Assembly (NCBI GenBank): GCA_907165135.1
Contig: OU015569.1
Location: 2,170,001 to 2,234,000, forward strand
Direction of reading: 5' to 3'
Length of the DNA: 64,000 nucleotides
Source: Oikopleura dioica
Lineage: Eukaryota; Chordata; Appendicularia; Copelata; Oikopleuridae
This document shows, one piece after another, positions 1 through 12,653 of this stretch (positions within the stretch are counted from its first letter, which is position 1; each line of letters opens with the position of its first letter). Below the pieces are notes generated by a model, which saw nothing but the letters and a program-made list of their open reading frames with translations, made no database searches and had not been told where the DNA came from. The translations under genes and the position numbers were made by a program.

Positions 1-335
1 ATCTAGAACATTCCCGTTCTATGAGTCCGACTTGCTTGTGGATGAGGTGTGCATGGAAAATGATTTTTTTTTCATAACTGAACGTGTTCAGTTTGAGCCG
101 GCCAAGATAAAATTATGATCGCCAATTACCTTTTGAAGCAAAAATTAAAGAGTTCAGAACTTTTCTTATAATGAAACATATCAGTGGACTTATTCTAGTT
201 TATATGATTATAGAGAAAGCATTATTTATTAGACTTAAAAGCCTACAGAAAGAATTAAATAGTGGAGAATATATTAAATACTTACTGAAACAAATAAATG
301 CTTTATTTCAAAATTTAATGTTTAAAATTTGTTAA

Positions 336-3300
336 GATGGAAGGAAACAACAGCGACCGATTTATTGTGAAGACGACAAGCCTGGAACTGTAAGTATTTG
401 TCATTGTGTGGAAAAATGATTAGGAAAAAATAACTTGGGATTATTCTGTAGTTTCGAGAAGGACGGGTCGATCGCACTGAGTGACCATAATTGCATTCTT
501 GCGGATTTCTTAATTTATCCAAAAATCTATAATCACTTGTTTTATCTGACGGTCGCCGAGTAATCATTTATCCTCATTTTCCAGCTCGATGGATTTAAAA
601 GCATTCTGAAAAAAGGTGCAGTAGCAAAGCCGCTCGCAAGAGTGAAAATTAAAGTCAAATTAAAAACAGAACAGCGTCGCAGTCTGTGGCAGACAGAACT
701 TTCAAGGCATAAACATTGGTTAAGTAATAGATTAGGCAGAAACTTCGGCTGCCTGAATAAGCAATTCAAGCAGAGCCGATACGTTAGTGCCGCAAGAGTA
801 CTCCAATGTCAGAACTGGGCCTAAACAGCCAAGTAGGCATCGCATTGAATTTTTGTACAATAAGCAAAAACGACAATGAAGATTGTAAAGTTCTTTCAGA
901 AATGGAGATGAGGAGTCCCTACTACGGCAGAATTCGCAGCCGACAGTCACAGAATCAACTTACTGGACAAAGGACAAGAATATCCCCGATCTGCTGGCGA
1001 ATTTGGATAGCGAGAAAAAGGTAAACATGTCTCAATCTGTCGATGCTGTCTGATCAGCATCTTAAGTTTTTTAATTATTCATTTCAAACTTTTATTTAGC
1101 CCGTTGGAAATCGACTCTCCACGCTAATGGGTGTGTTTTTCCCCACTATGCAGAATATTTTCGGGGTGATACTCTTCATTCGTATGAGTTGGGTGGTTGG
1201 CGTTTGCGGCTATCCTCAGGCTTTTCTTCTTGTCTCCACGTGTTGCCTCACTACCATGCTGACGGCAATCTCGATGTCAGCCGTCGCCACTAATGGCAAA
1301 ATATCGGCCGGTGGAAGTTACTACATGATCAGTCGCAACCTAGGCCCAAGTTTCGGCGGCTCAGGATAGAGTTCAAGTCAACATTCATTTTACGCCCGAG
1401 GAGTCGACTCAGCGACACAGCTACTCGCAATTAGCAGCTAAAGAACTCTATTAAAGTCGGCATACTGTTCTATTTGGGCACAACTTTTGCCTGCGCAATG
1501 TACATTCTCGGAGCAGTCGAGATCATCACCAAATACATCGCTCCAAGTTTATCGCTCGGCTGGGGATCGCCGGGAAGTGACGGCTTCTTCACTATATATT
1601 TTAACGATTGCAGAATATACGGCACAATCATCTTGCTATTAATGGTTACGATTGTTTATGTTGGAGTAAAGGCACGGGCTGAAAAACTCTTTCGAAAGAA
1701 CTTTCCAGAAGACGGATTAATTTTTCTCTTATTTGAGTGCCGTTTATCAATCAGAGCTTACCTCTACTAAATTAAAGTGACACTCGCTCCAGCCTGCGAA
1801 AGTATGTGAATTACTCCGCAAACATCTTCCTCGGAGTGACGCTGATTAGTATTGCCACTATTTTTGCTGGATTTGTTAAAAACGCTGCATTTCCTTCTAC
1901 TGCCCAAGATGATCTTCATGTCTGTCTGCTCGGGCCCAGATTACTCAGACAGCCAGAAGATGAATACTGCTCAGGTAATTATTCGCTCGAATCCTAATTG
2001 TATGCATTTTCTAAGCCATTCAATTTCGAACTTGAGCCTGAATTTGTCTCGTTTGTCAAAATAAATATTAAACTATCAATAGTGTACCGTAATGATAGTG
2101 GATCCTACAAGCCAACCTGGATCTACAACCAATTTTGTCCTCCTGTAAACGACTCAACCTTTGCTAAGCTGTTTGAAAATGATCAGCACTTGGCACCCTG
2201 TCATGATTATCTCAAAAAACTGGAGCTAGTATCTCGAGTACCAATTCCTGGTGCGGGAAACTCAGAGGAGTGGAAAATTAATATCAACTCTGGCTACATG
2301 GATCAAGGGCAATTCGTCTCTGCTGACCTAAACGCTTTCGACCAGAGCTCGCTCAATGTCTACAAGAATGAAACAGCTGAAAAGGAACTTGGTGACAAAA
2401 TCGATCAGATCTTCATTCGCGCTGATATGACGTCCTCTTTTGCTATCCTCATCGGTAATTTTTATCTGCAAGTACCGTAAATAACTTCGTTAGGAATCTT
2501 CTTTCCTTCTTGCACTGGAATCATGGCGGGAAGCAACCGTTCTGGAGATCTTGCGAATCCAGCAGCGTCTATTCCAAAAGGGACCATCTCTGCTATTCTT
2601 GTTACTTCTATATGCTATCTGTCAACGGTGATTCTTTTCGGTATCTCGGTCGACGGGGCTGTCCTTCGAGATAAGTTTGGTCAATCATTGTCAAGGTCGA
2701 ACAAGCTTCTAACAGCCAAAGTTGTCTGGCCGCACGAAATGGTCATGCTTATAGGTTGCTTACTCTCTACTCTCGGTGCTGGTAAGATTTATACCCAGCT
2801 ACTTGCGGTAACGAATATCATCAAGGTTTACAAAGTTTGACTGGTGCTCCTCGTTTGCTCCAAAGTATCGCCCGTGACGGGATCATACCTTTTCTACGCC
2901 CAGTAGCAGCTGGAAAACCGGGATCGGGAGAACCCACATGGGCAATTCTTGTCACTGCCGTTATCTGCGAGGTCGGAATCCTCATCGCTGCACTTGATGC
3001 CTACATAGCCCCGCTCGCTACTCTTTTCTTTCTCATGTGCTACATGTTCGTCAATGTAGCATGTGCGCTTCAGGGTTTCTTGAAATCTCCAAGTTGGCGT
3101 CCGACGTGGCGATATTATCACTGGGGCTTCTCCTGTCTTGGTGCCTTTCTTTGTTTTATGTTAATGTGGATGGTGGGCTGGAAACTGGTCCTTGTTGTCT
3201 TAGCGATTGCGCTCTTCCTTTACAAATACATTGGTAAGAATTAACCTCTCACTTTTTAGCAATAATTTTTTAGCCTACAAAGGTGCAGAAGCTGAATGGG

Positions 3301-4978
3301 GAGATGGTCTCAGAGGCTTGTACCTCTCCGTAGCGAGATATGCACTGTATCAAATGCCTCAAACCAAAGTAAGTGCTTCCTCTTCTATGTCTTCAATAAT
3401 GACTCTTTCACAGAGTCTACATACGAAAAACTATCGCCCACAAATACTCGCCTTTTGCAAATACGACCAAAAGTCCAAAACAATTTCAAATCCAGATATT
3501 GTCAAAGTTGCTCGCGATTTAAAGGCGGGCAAAGGATTGTCAATGTACGCCAGCGTGCTGGAAGGTGACATACTCGACTCGGAGTCGACCTCGGAAGTGG
3601 AAGAGTGCAAAATGCAACTCGGTAATCTGCTGAGACAACACGGTTGCAAGGCCTTCACGAATATTCTCCTCCAAAAGGACGTCCCACAGGTAATTTACTC
3701 GGATCTTTAATCAGTGAGAGCTTACGTGTCTTTGAGGGAATGTCAGCGCTAATGCAGACATCGGGCTTGGGCTCGCTAAAACACAATTCCGTACTGATCA
3801 GTTGGCCAAAAGACTTCGATAGAACATCGTCGACGACACGGTTCAACAAAACGCTTCGTGCTGCGAATTCGACCGGCCTTGCATGCATGGGTAAGATTTA
3901 CAAATGACAAATGCAACCAATTCTATATCGACGTTTAGTCACTAAATGCTCAAGCTCATGGCCCTCGGAGCCAATTCAGAAGGGAACCATCGATGTCTGG
4001 TGGATCATTCACGACGGCGGTCTAATAATGCTCGTCGCCTGGCTGCTCAAAAAGAGTCGAACTTGGAAGGGATGCAAGATTAGACTCTTTGCCGTCGCTC
4101 AGGATTCTGATAACTCTATTCTTCTGGAGCAGAGATTACAGGTAACTTACCGTTACAGTTTTCATTAATTATACAAATACTAACAGGAGCATATTGCTGG
4201 TCTTCGAATCGGAATCTCCCAAATAAAAGTTGTTGAACTTAACAAGCAGGACATAAGCGCGTACGCTTACCAGGTAAAAAATCAGTTCAAACTTAAAGTA
4301 AACATTTTTTTTAAAGAGAACGGTAAAAATGGACCAGCGAAACGAACTTCTGACAGAACTTGGCGTTGAGGACATTGGATTAGTGGCGGAAGAAGTCAGA
4401 GCAGGTAATTTGCTTGAGCCAGGGCTTTTTGAAACGGAGACAAATCAGCAAATAATTCTAAAGAGCGTAAAAACATTTTAGTGAGCGCAGAAAGTCAAAA
4501 TCATTTGGAGAAGATCGTCACCGACAATAATATGACATGGAGCCCGACTCACAACTCAAACCGCAACAATGCCGAAATCATCCATCAACTGAGGGTAAAT
4601 CATCTAATCAGAGCTCATTTAAAAAAAAAACGGTAGCAGATTCTTTATTAACCCAATTATTTAAAGCGGGTGAAATTCGACGAGTCGGACTATGCCAAGA
4701 CTTACGCAAGAATGCACAACGCTCGTGCACTCAACAACGTGATTTTGGATGATTCTGATAGTGCTTCGCTGGTCATTATCAACCTCCCAGCACCACCAAG
4801 CAATAACACAGAGCGGTAAGCATGTCCTTCAATCGCTGTTCAATACCCTCTTCTACCGTAAATAACAAACTCTAGTGAACGAACGTACATGATGTTTATC
4901 GAAGCGCTGACGATGAATTTGGAACGAGTTCTGTTAATAAGAGGCAGTGGGAAAGAAGTAATCACAGCATACGGCTAG
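336..4978 (+). CDS. SLC12A (KCC-like): K-Cl cotransporter, SLC12A4-7 (KCC) family, multi-exon, complete
   Basis: Electroneutral K+/Cl- symporter of the plasma membrane, used in cell-volume and chloride control. I spliced it from ATG 336 to TAG 4976-4978, roughly 1,000 residues in about 17 exons. Exons 336-389 and 900-1020 encode the acidic N-terminus. Exon 1100-1364 carries the first membrane helices with [17 protein letters not shown] and the KCC signature [17 protein letters not shown]. Exon 2093-2454 is the large extracellular loop. The block near 2520-3235 has [25 protein letters not shown] and [11 protein letters not shown]. The cytosolic tail has [11 protein letters not shown] (near 3990), KQDISAYAY (4245), MTWSP and a family-like terminus GKEVITAYG. 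The large loop and these motifs favour KCC over NKCC. Intron 1365-1456 is GA-AG and intron 1672-1802 is GC-AG; the rest I traced look GT-AG. Exon order and phases are consistent throughout, so the gene looks intact. Confidence 0.93.
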
Positions 4979-5928
4979 AAGCAAGAAGAAGCCTACTTTG
5001 ATCTCGTTTTACCTCTTCCGGACTCTATCACTCATTCACTTCCAGTTCTTCAGAACAAACAACTAGGCGCTTTTTTAAATTACTGAAAGGAACCCTATCA
5101 ACCAAGAATGCTTCAAATAATTGAGCCAAAACACACTTCACCGAACTGTTATTGAGCCTCAAGGTGTATTTAACTGTAACTAACTTAGTACTTCAAAATG
5201 CAGTAAATAATCTCTGAAATAAACCCAAAAAATCTTCTAAAAAAGCACGAGTGCGCACTCAAGAGGGGAATCTCACGAAGCATAATTATTAATTAATGCA
5301 TGCACCTTTGGATGAGTTATGAAAAGGTTATGTCACCGAGTGCTTCGTTCCGGTATTCGTCTTGTCTCTGCAGGGTTTTAAACGGATCCAGAGAATATCC
5401 ACTCCAGAAAAAGGGTGCAATGAAAGTCAAGAGTTCCGAATTTTGATGCGGTTGACGATTGAAAATGTTCCTCGGCTATCATATTTTCCTAACGGTGTCA
5501 TTATCAATTTCATTCCCTCAAAGATAGCATTGAAAGTTATCGCATCCGTCATTGGAGTTTTTTTTTATCGAAGATAGATTACGGTATTGGCAAAATAACA
5601 GTGTCTCCAGAAGATCGTATTTTTTTTCTTATAGCAGTTTATTCAGTGGATAATCTATCAGTCAGAATTCAAGCGTCAGATAGTTGTCGTTTTTACCGTT
5701 ATCGAAAAATAATTTATCTATCTCAAATGCTTTTAGTAGAGATTAGGAGCGTAAATTAACCGGATGTGTTTATTTTTTGGTGCTTTTTGGAGTCACAATG
5801 TGTTGAATTCGGGCTCGGCGAGGTTGTGTTGATACGAAATTGCGATTTTTCTATTCTCCGGTAAGTTGACTTTGTTTTCTGCAAAAGGGATCAAAATTCA
5901 AATTCCATGGATTTTTACCAAGTCAGCG
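4979..5928. other. Intergenic stretch between convergent KCC and NAD(P)-binding gene
   Basis: The first part is the KCC 3' UTR up to the candidate poly(A) signal. The remainder is AT-rich. The one notable open frame, 5362-5577 (+), has no recognisable motif. I see no RNA gene or repeat. Confidence 0.5.
5218..5223 (+). promoter_or_regulatory. Candidate poly(A) signal of the KCC gene
   Basis: AATAAA lies 240 bp downstream of the KCC stop codon, in AT-rich sequence. Confidence 0.45.
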
Positions 5929-7747
5929 TCAAAATTGACCCCGGCCTATTACATCGAGTAGATAGCAGGCAACGTCGGCGAATCTCATCGTATGATAGCG
6001 TGTTTTGTAAAAAGGATATTTATCTAAAATTGATCGTATTTTTTCTCGACGAAAAAGAAGCCTTGCCTATGATCGCTTGAACTCGATCAGATGCGTTCGA
6101 GATGATCGTCTTTTCAAGGCGGTCGCCTTTTCTGAGTCCAGGCGCGTGGATCGTATTCCAGTGCAAATTTTCACTTTTTTCGAGAACCTCGACAGCCGCA
6201 TTCATGTCCTCCAAAACATGGCCGATAAGGTGGCGGAGGAAAAATCGCGCTCCGCAACCAGAAAGCCCACCCTTTATCTCGCTTCCTTTATCGTCTGTAT
6301 ACCAAGACATGAGAGCTGAGGGTCAATGTTAACTGGAGGGACAATTCCGTTTAGGATTTACCGATGATGTTGAAGACGTCGCGTTCGGCCATCACCTCGA
6401 CAATCATTTTCATCCATTTCTGGTAGAGATCGATGTTCCATCCTTTGTTATTGCGTCGATGAAAATTTAGCGTACTTAGACACGGGCGAGAACGTTGCCT
6501 ACTTATTACTTGAGTAAACAGCTAAAGAAGTGGCGAGTCGTTACTTGGGACTTTTGTTTTGCAAATCTAACGAAATCTAAGCTACAAGGCTCCCCAGGTT
6601 AATGAAAACTTTATTACTTAGCCCTAATGAAGTGTAACCGGCAACATTCCCGCCCAAATTTCCTGAGGACAACGTTGATGCCTGAGAGACCTTTTGAGTT
6701 CAAAAAAGAAAATCATTCGAAGAAAAAAAACGATAAGAAGTGCATTTTGAACCTTTCCTTTGCCCACGGCAGCCGGGTCAAAAATATCGCACTCGATGAT
6801 GGTGAGATACTGTTTGGCACGCTCTTTTGCGAGATTTTCCACTTGACTCGACGGCCGATAGCGCGAGGAGCCAGGTCAGTCAGGGTCCGAGGGGAAGGGT
6901 GCGCTCGCTTGGAAAATCTCCCCCTGATTGCCTTTCACCTCTCGTTTGTATTTGGACACTTGTCGCTCTAATTTTTCCTTGCAAAGATTTGAAGAACTGG
7001 CAGCAGTTCAACTTCCTGTTTGCTCAGTTCACAATCGAACCAGAACTTTTACGAAAACTGAACGACTTCAACAGAAACTCTTGAATCTTTTCCTTGTTGC
7101 GCACGAAGCACGTGATCGTGTGATTGTTTCGCAGCGCCTGATCAGTGGGATACTTTTTTAAAATCATTTGCGTCATTTTTTCTGATATCGGCCAAGAAGC
7201 GAATCATTAATTTTTCCCAAGGTTAGAATTATCGAAAATGAATGGCCCGAAATCAATTGCATTATTGAAGCCACATTCAAAGCTATTTTCATTTTATTTA
7301 TCACAAGATTAAAGCTACTAAGTTGAGTAAATATTTTCAAGCGAATTTCGTCAGCACGTAGTGTGCTGTTTATTCTTCTAGTTCATTTTTACGCAAATAA
7401 TGACCTCGCGTGTGGCTTCTGGCAAGGTATTCTAATGGAATCGTATTCTTGACAATACGTGACAGTTACTGTTTGTCGATGATGGAGCTTGCTTTTGTTA
7501 AAGATATCCCGTTTTTCCTTTTCGAGAAAAAGGCTGCCCGTCTTTCCCGTCGCCCCGAAGAGAGCGATCTTGTAGATGTGCCTGGAAGTTGTTCTCCGTC
7601 TAAAGTAATCGTGCGACGAACTGGTTCGCGAATTTTCGATTTTATTTACACTTTACGGGCGCGTAAAACATGAACTGCCGGAGCTCGGGAAAGAACTGCC
7701 GAACGCTAGGATGCTTACCGATGGAGAGCTTTCATCATTTCACTCAT
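5929..7747 (-). CDS. NAD(P)-binding NmrA / flavin-reductase-like protein (atypical SDR)
   Basis: Rossmann-fold protein of the atypical SDR group that includes NmrA-like proteins and biliverdin reductase B; substrate unknown. Exon 1 (ATG 7745-7747) joins in frame to an exon coding for KIALFGATGKTGSLFLEK, with the nucleotide-binding GATGKTG loop. The next exon (starting 7137) gives ALRNNHTITCFVRNKEK, strand beta-2 with the Arg typical of NADP binding. Then come YLTIIECDIFDP (near 6790), LYQKWMKMIVEVMAERDVFNIIG (6370-6450), HVLEDMNAAVEVLEKS plus WNTIHAPGL (6130-6220), and MRFADVACYLLDV before the stop at 5929-5931. These follow the family order. Intron 7138-7517 has GA-AG borders and is unusually long (380 bp). 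The exon covering the middle strand (about 6500-6730) could not be fixed, so a small part of the model is missing. Confidence 0.8.
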
Positions 7748-8735
7748 GTTTGCGGGAGAACTGATTACGTCAAATTTTATTCTTGTTTAGCGTTCCTTTG
7801 TCTCCTCAGCGCTCGAGCTGGAGCTCAAAGAAGTCGAAAAGCTCAACAATAATAACGAACGATCTTGCCTCTTCGTTGGCCTCTCTTTCTCTCCGTCTCT
7901 CTATTTTTCCCTCTGTCGAATTCCCCAAAAAGGAAGAAAAACGTGGAAGTAGTAGTGTGGAAGCGGGAGACTTTGAGTAATCTGGCGGTTCTCTCCGTTT
8001 TCGTTTGCGTTGCAGTAATGAGAATGAGCGCAACGCCGTGTGTAGCGCTCTGCGCCGCGAGTCAGCCAAGCACTTTCCCTGGGCAAGGCAAAAAAATAAT
8101 AACAGACCCGACAGTGCGATAACAAAAACGCAATATTTTATAATTATTATGAAAAATGAAAACTACGGTTCTGAAGAGTCGACTCTTTTTGCGTTAGGAA
8201 CGGAAATAATTTATTAATCGAGGCGTTTTGTATTTTTTACGAGTCTTGGATGAAGGATGAGCTGCTCTTTTTTCCAAATGCATCCGAAAGCAGGGCAAAG
8301 TAAGGATCCGTTAGACCCTGCGGCCATGAGAGGATATTATGCTTACTTTATGATTCAGAAGAGTATTTTTTAGTACTAGGTACACTCATGCTCCCGGTTA
8401 GAACAACTGCTCTTCAATCCATTAAAAGTAGACAAACTAGAAAAACAAATATTTGTTCAGACTGTATAGAAGACAACGGCTATGTTCATCACGAACAACA
8501 AATAATCTACAGTAGCCCTCTTCAGAAATTCTTGAAATCTCAGTGTCATCTGAGCAGTGAGCTTCTTATCAACCTGCATGTTATGAAACGCGTTCTATTC
8601 TAATTTGTCTAAAACCGAAAAGCGGCAAAGTTGCCCAGTCGCGTGGTTTTCGTGGTCGCCTTGAAAGGGCTTTTCCCCGATACAACGTACAGATAATAAA
8701 AATCTTGGACAATTTGATTGTTGGATTGAGTTTTG
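7748..8735. other. Intergenic region upstream of the NAD(P)-binding gene
   Basis: Probably promoter/5' UTR of the minus-strand NAD(P)-binding gene, followed by AT-rich DNA up to the retrotransposon. The overlapping open frames at 7780-8120 are on both strands, compositionally biased (Arg/Glu/Lys versus Ser/Leu) and mutually exclusive; none shows a domain. I call no gene here. Confidence 0.45.
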
Positions 8736-8739
8736 AATT

Positions 8740-8933
8740 TGTTGTGGTAACGATTTGCCTTGCAAAAGAATTGGAGAGCAATTATCCGCGGTTTTTTATA
8801 AAAGCGTATATTAGGCTAGTTTTCAAGTTAAAGAGTGAACAGAAAACGAGGCTTGCGCCGGCGAAGGTTATGAACAGCAGGTGCACGAGGCGAATCTCCA
8901 AATAAGGGAATCGGCAGATTCGCGATCACAACA
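8740..8933 (-). repeat. 3' LTR of the gypsy element
   Basis: 194 bp, starting TGTTGTGG and ending CACAACA, so the termini form a 7-bp inverted repeat. It matches 13965-14158 base for base as far as I can read. It contains one CCGCGG (8786-8791). Confidence 0.96.
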
Positions 8934-8941
8934 TCCCCCCA
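8934..8941 (-). other. Polypurine tract
   Basis: On the minus strand TGGGGGGA abuts the 3' LTR directly, which is the position expected for the plus-strand DNA primer of the element. Confidence 0.7.
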
Positions 8942-9059
8942 GATTCGACTGGCGTGAAGGTTGACCGACGCAGAGTCCAAGTTGGTGACGAGAGCGGGTT
9001 CGTCGACTTGAAGTATCCTCGTTGTCTTTTCTGATCAAATAGTGATAATAAATGATTTG

Positions 9060-11058
9060 TTATGATCTTCCTTGGAAAGGTACAGTCTTTTTCCGGACGC
9101 GCCGCGGATATCTTTCGGTGAACGATGAGGCCGGTTCAGCGTCGGGTCGGCTCTTAACAACGGGGTTCTCGGGTTGATTTTGGCCGCAATAATCCGGGTC
9201 CAGGTGCTGTGGACGGTCCTTGTAGAGAATACAGTGATGTCGGTGTACCCAACTGAGCTTTCCACTAATGTCCAGTCGAACTATAACGCCATTAGTGTCC
9301 ACCACTTCAAAGGGTCCATTCCAAGCGCCCTTGCTCTCCTTCGTTTCCGCGGACATGGGTCTTTTTAGCAGAACTCTGTCGCCTTTGGTTATCGTTATTG
9401 GTTCAATTATAGATTTTCCCTTATTTTTAGCGACGAGGTCTGCTTCCGATTGAGCTAAATCGACGAGCTTGTGGACGCGGCTTAGGGTCGCGGCTATTTC
9501 AGTGGCGTACGTTTTTGGAGAATCCGCGGATGGGTTTTCGGCCATTTGTATTCCGTCGAACGAAGGTTTTCTTCCGTAAATAATTTCGAATGGCGAGACG
9601 CGCGTTGCCACATTTTTGCATTTATTCATAGTACTCACCACTGATGGTAGAACTAATTCCCAACACAGATTTCGTTCCAAGGCGATTCCATATAACGCAT
9701 TTTTGAGAACACGGTGTGATCGTTCTAGGCATCCAGTACTTTCCGGGCGATAAGGAACATGTAAATTCTGCTTGACTCCAAGCAAATGACAAAGCTCACT
9801 CAGCATTTCATTTCGGAAATGTTTACCTTGGTCGCTGCTGATAATCTTCGGGAAATCGTACAATAGAATGTGACGCATAATTTGGCGAGCAGCGTCACTT
9901 GCTCGGCACCTCGCAGTCGGATAAACCGACAAGAAACGACTGTATCCATCCATAATGGTTAATGCGTATGATTTACCGGTTTTCGATCGCTCGAGTTGTA
10001 TAAAGTCGACATAAATGATTTCCCATGGCCGCTTGGCACGGTAAAGAGTCTGCATATCTGGTTTACCTTTCTGCATGTCCTGGCCTTTTCTTTTCAGGCA
10101 AATGTCGCAACTTGAGACAAATCCGCGGATATCGTCCAATTGGTCGGGCCACCACGACCATGATAGCAATTCCCTTGTTCGATCAACTCCGGTGTGCGCT
10201 TTGTGATGAGCAGCTTTTAAATAGTGAGGAATAAGGCTTTTGGGAAGCACAAGGCACTTCTTTTCCCCCCAGTTGATCGTCAAGGCTTTACTCTCCGGAT
10301 GGATTTCCAATTTTTTCGACCAGCGTTTGTATGATTCTATGCCGTAAAGACTATCTGGGACTTGCCATTTTTCCGCGGATATTTTGTTTTCTACAAAGTT
10401 TTTTACTGTACCTATGAGTTTATCTTCTGATTGAGCATTTTCAATTATCCGCAGCTCCAGGATAGGTACATTTTCGCTCAGAACTCCTGTGGCAGCTGAT
10501 TTTAAAGCATAAATTTCCGCGGCGACTTCTTTGTTTTCGAGGAGCATTTTCTGTGGTAAACTTCCTCCACCGCACCATGACGGGATATAAATTATGAGGT
10601 CGCTCTCTCCGGCCGGATTGTAGAATTTTCCTGCCAGTTCGTCGCTTGGTTTTTCGTTTTTCGCACAGACTTTGTGCCACGGTCGTGACAATATATCTGC
10701 CAGACAATTGTCTTGTCCTTTAATGTACTGAATTATAAATCGAAACTTACTGAGTCGATCTTGCCATCTTTGGAGCTTGTCGTTTGCCATTATTTTCTTG
10801 TCCAAGGCGCATAAAGCTTTGTGATCGGTGAGGCATAAGAATGGCTTTCCCTCCAAATAATATGAAAATTTCTCGATTGTCATCAATAGTGCGAAAGCTT
10901 CTCGTTCCGTCGTTGACCATTTCGATTCTGTTGACGACAGTGTTTTCGAATAAACGGCGATCAGTTTTTGTTTGTTGCCGAATTTTTGCATAATGGCTCC
11001 TCCAATAGCCACTTTGGATGCATCGCAAACGACCACAAATGGTCGAGAAAAATCAGGA
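9060..11058 (-). pseudogene. pol: pol segment 3: RNase H and integrase
   Basis: RNase H begins at the frame break (VVVCDASKVAIGGAI), with STTEREAFAL and LTDHKALCAL. Integrase follows: the H-H-C-C zinc domain (HKAHTGVDRTRELL ... CDICLKRK), and the DDE core (IIYVDF, SSDQGKHF, STGCLERSHRVLK). It ends in a basic tail (RYPRRVRKK) before the stop at 9060-9062, about 120 bp from the 3' LTR. This is the longest uninterrupted pol frame. It is labelled pseudogene only because it is separated from RT by an apparent single-base loss. Confidence 0.9.
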
Positions 11059-11816
11059 GACTAAATACCTTATTACTTGCCAAGATCCTTTTTGCGTTAT
11101 CGAAGCTCGCTTGAGCGTCGTCATTCCACTGAAATGGTTTATTTTGCCTGTTCAGCACAGACATTTCTTTGACGATTGAGCTGAATGAGTTGATGGCCAC
11201 TCGGTCACCAACGTTGCATGAGATCCAGCTTTTCCACCAACCAAGGGTTCCGAGGACTGACATTAATTCCTTCCTGTTCCGCGGTGGCTGCAATTCCTTT
11301 ATTGCTTTCATGTTTTCTTCTGGGATGCTTATCCCTTCCGCGGAAATTTGTCGGCCCATGAATTTTGTTGATCGCCGGCCGAAATTGCACTTTTTTCCCC
11401 CCAGCTTGACGCCGAATTTTTCACAGGCATCCAAAACCTGCTCCAAGACCTGAAGATGCGTTTCTTCGTCACGGCTATGTAGCAATATATCATCCACATA
11501 GCTTTTGAAGTTGTTTTGTAGCTTCACCGTCCCTAGCATTTTTGCGACACATTTGCAAAATGCGTCGCCGCTGTGTTTCATTCCAAACGGCATTCTGATG
11601 TACTGATACAACTTGTCCTTATAATAAAAATTCGTTTTATGTCGGTCGTCTGGGTGGATTTCCATGTTCCAATATGCCGCGTTTATATCAATGTCAGAGA
11701 AGATGTGGTTTCCAGTCTCAATGTCCGCAAACAAACAATCTATATTTGGCACGTTCCAGATGTCCGTCTCCTCTGTGAGGCACTGGTTAAGCCCGGACTT
11801 GAAATCGGAGCATACT
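11059..11816 (-). pseudogene. pol: pol segment 2: reverse transcriptase core
   Basis: Carries the RT palm with MPFGMKHSGDAF and the catalytic YVDD box (in FKSYVDDILLHSRD), then the connection region. It is open in frame up to about 11058, where the RNase H domain continues one base out of register. Protein homology therefore crosses both borders of this segment without a gap in content but with shifts in frame. Confidence 0.88.
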
Positions 11817-11817
11817 C

Positions 11818-12567
11818 TTATATCGTCGTCTTTTTAGGGACAATGACTAGTGGACTGTGAAAACCCTTTCCGTCGGGGCACTCCTCGATTATCTTCCCAT
11901 TGAGCATCGTTTCCATCTTACCATCTACTTTCGGTTGCAGATGTTTGGCTATTGGCCGCGGTCGAGCGCTTTTCGTTAATCCAGGGATTGTCGGGATCCT
12001 CACTTGCTCCGAAAACAGGCCTACTTTATCGTTTGGCCCTTTGAAAACTTTTTGCTTTCGGAAGAGGATATTGATGAATCGTTCGAAATTTTCACCTTTG
12101 AAAATTGTGTTGTCGAGTTTTAGTTCTTTCGTTTTCTCCAGTAGTTCCACCTTTTGCTGCGTCGTTAATTTGCTGGCTTCCATCCTAAACAGCGCGTTGA
12201 CTTCTGACCAAGGGAATAGGACCCTTCGGCCAGAGTGAATCATTATTTCCATTCCATAACCGGCAATTTTGAAGCTTCCGTGCTCGCTGCTTGAGTGCCC
12301 TATGATAAAATCTTTGCCGAGGATTGCCGGCAAACCTTCTCTCACGATGTAAAAGCATACACCGCGGAATTTGTAATTTGATTGGTGAGCTTTCACTATT
12401 GCGGATATCCTACCAATTGATTTTATTCTTCCACATCCGCGGAATTCCATTGAAGTTGGCTCGATAAACTTGTGAAGTGACGATGGAAGGAGATGCATTG
12501 GCAAAATACATTTGTCAGATCCGCTGTCGACCAATGCAGTGACTTTTAGTGTAAATCCATTCATCAT
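11818..12567 (-). pseudogene. pol: pol segment 1: aspartic protease and start of reverse transcriptase
   Basis: Open segment holding the retroviral-type protease motif LVDSGSDKCIL near its N-terminus and ending in the first reverse-transcriptase block (SPLVIVPKK). The frame is lost at an A-run at 11831-11835: the downstream RT block continues in another frame, consistent with one missing base. Whether this is mutation, assembly error or a -1 slip site cannot be told from sequence alone. Confidence 0.85.
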
Positions 12568-12653
12568 AAGTGTAATTTTTGTGTTGAAGAAAGAATTAGT
12601 GATATTTGTGCTGCACGATAAGCATGCTGATAATTCGCACTCATTACCAGCAT

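Noticed and set aside
7806-8125. Overlapping open frames on both strands
   Set aside because: Biased composition, mutually exclusive, no motif, and they sit in the promoter of the NAD(P)-binding gene.
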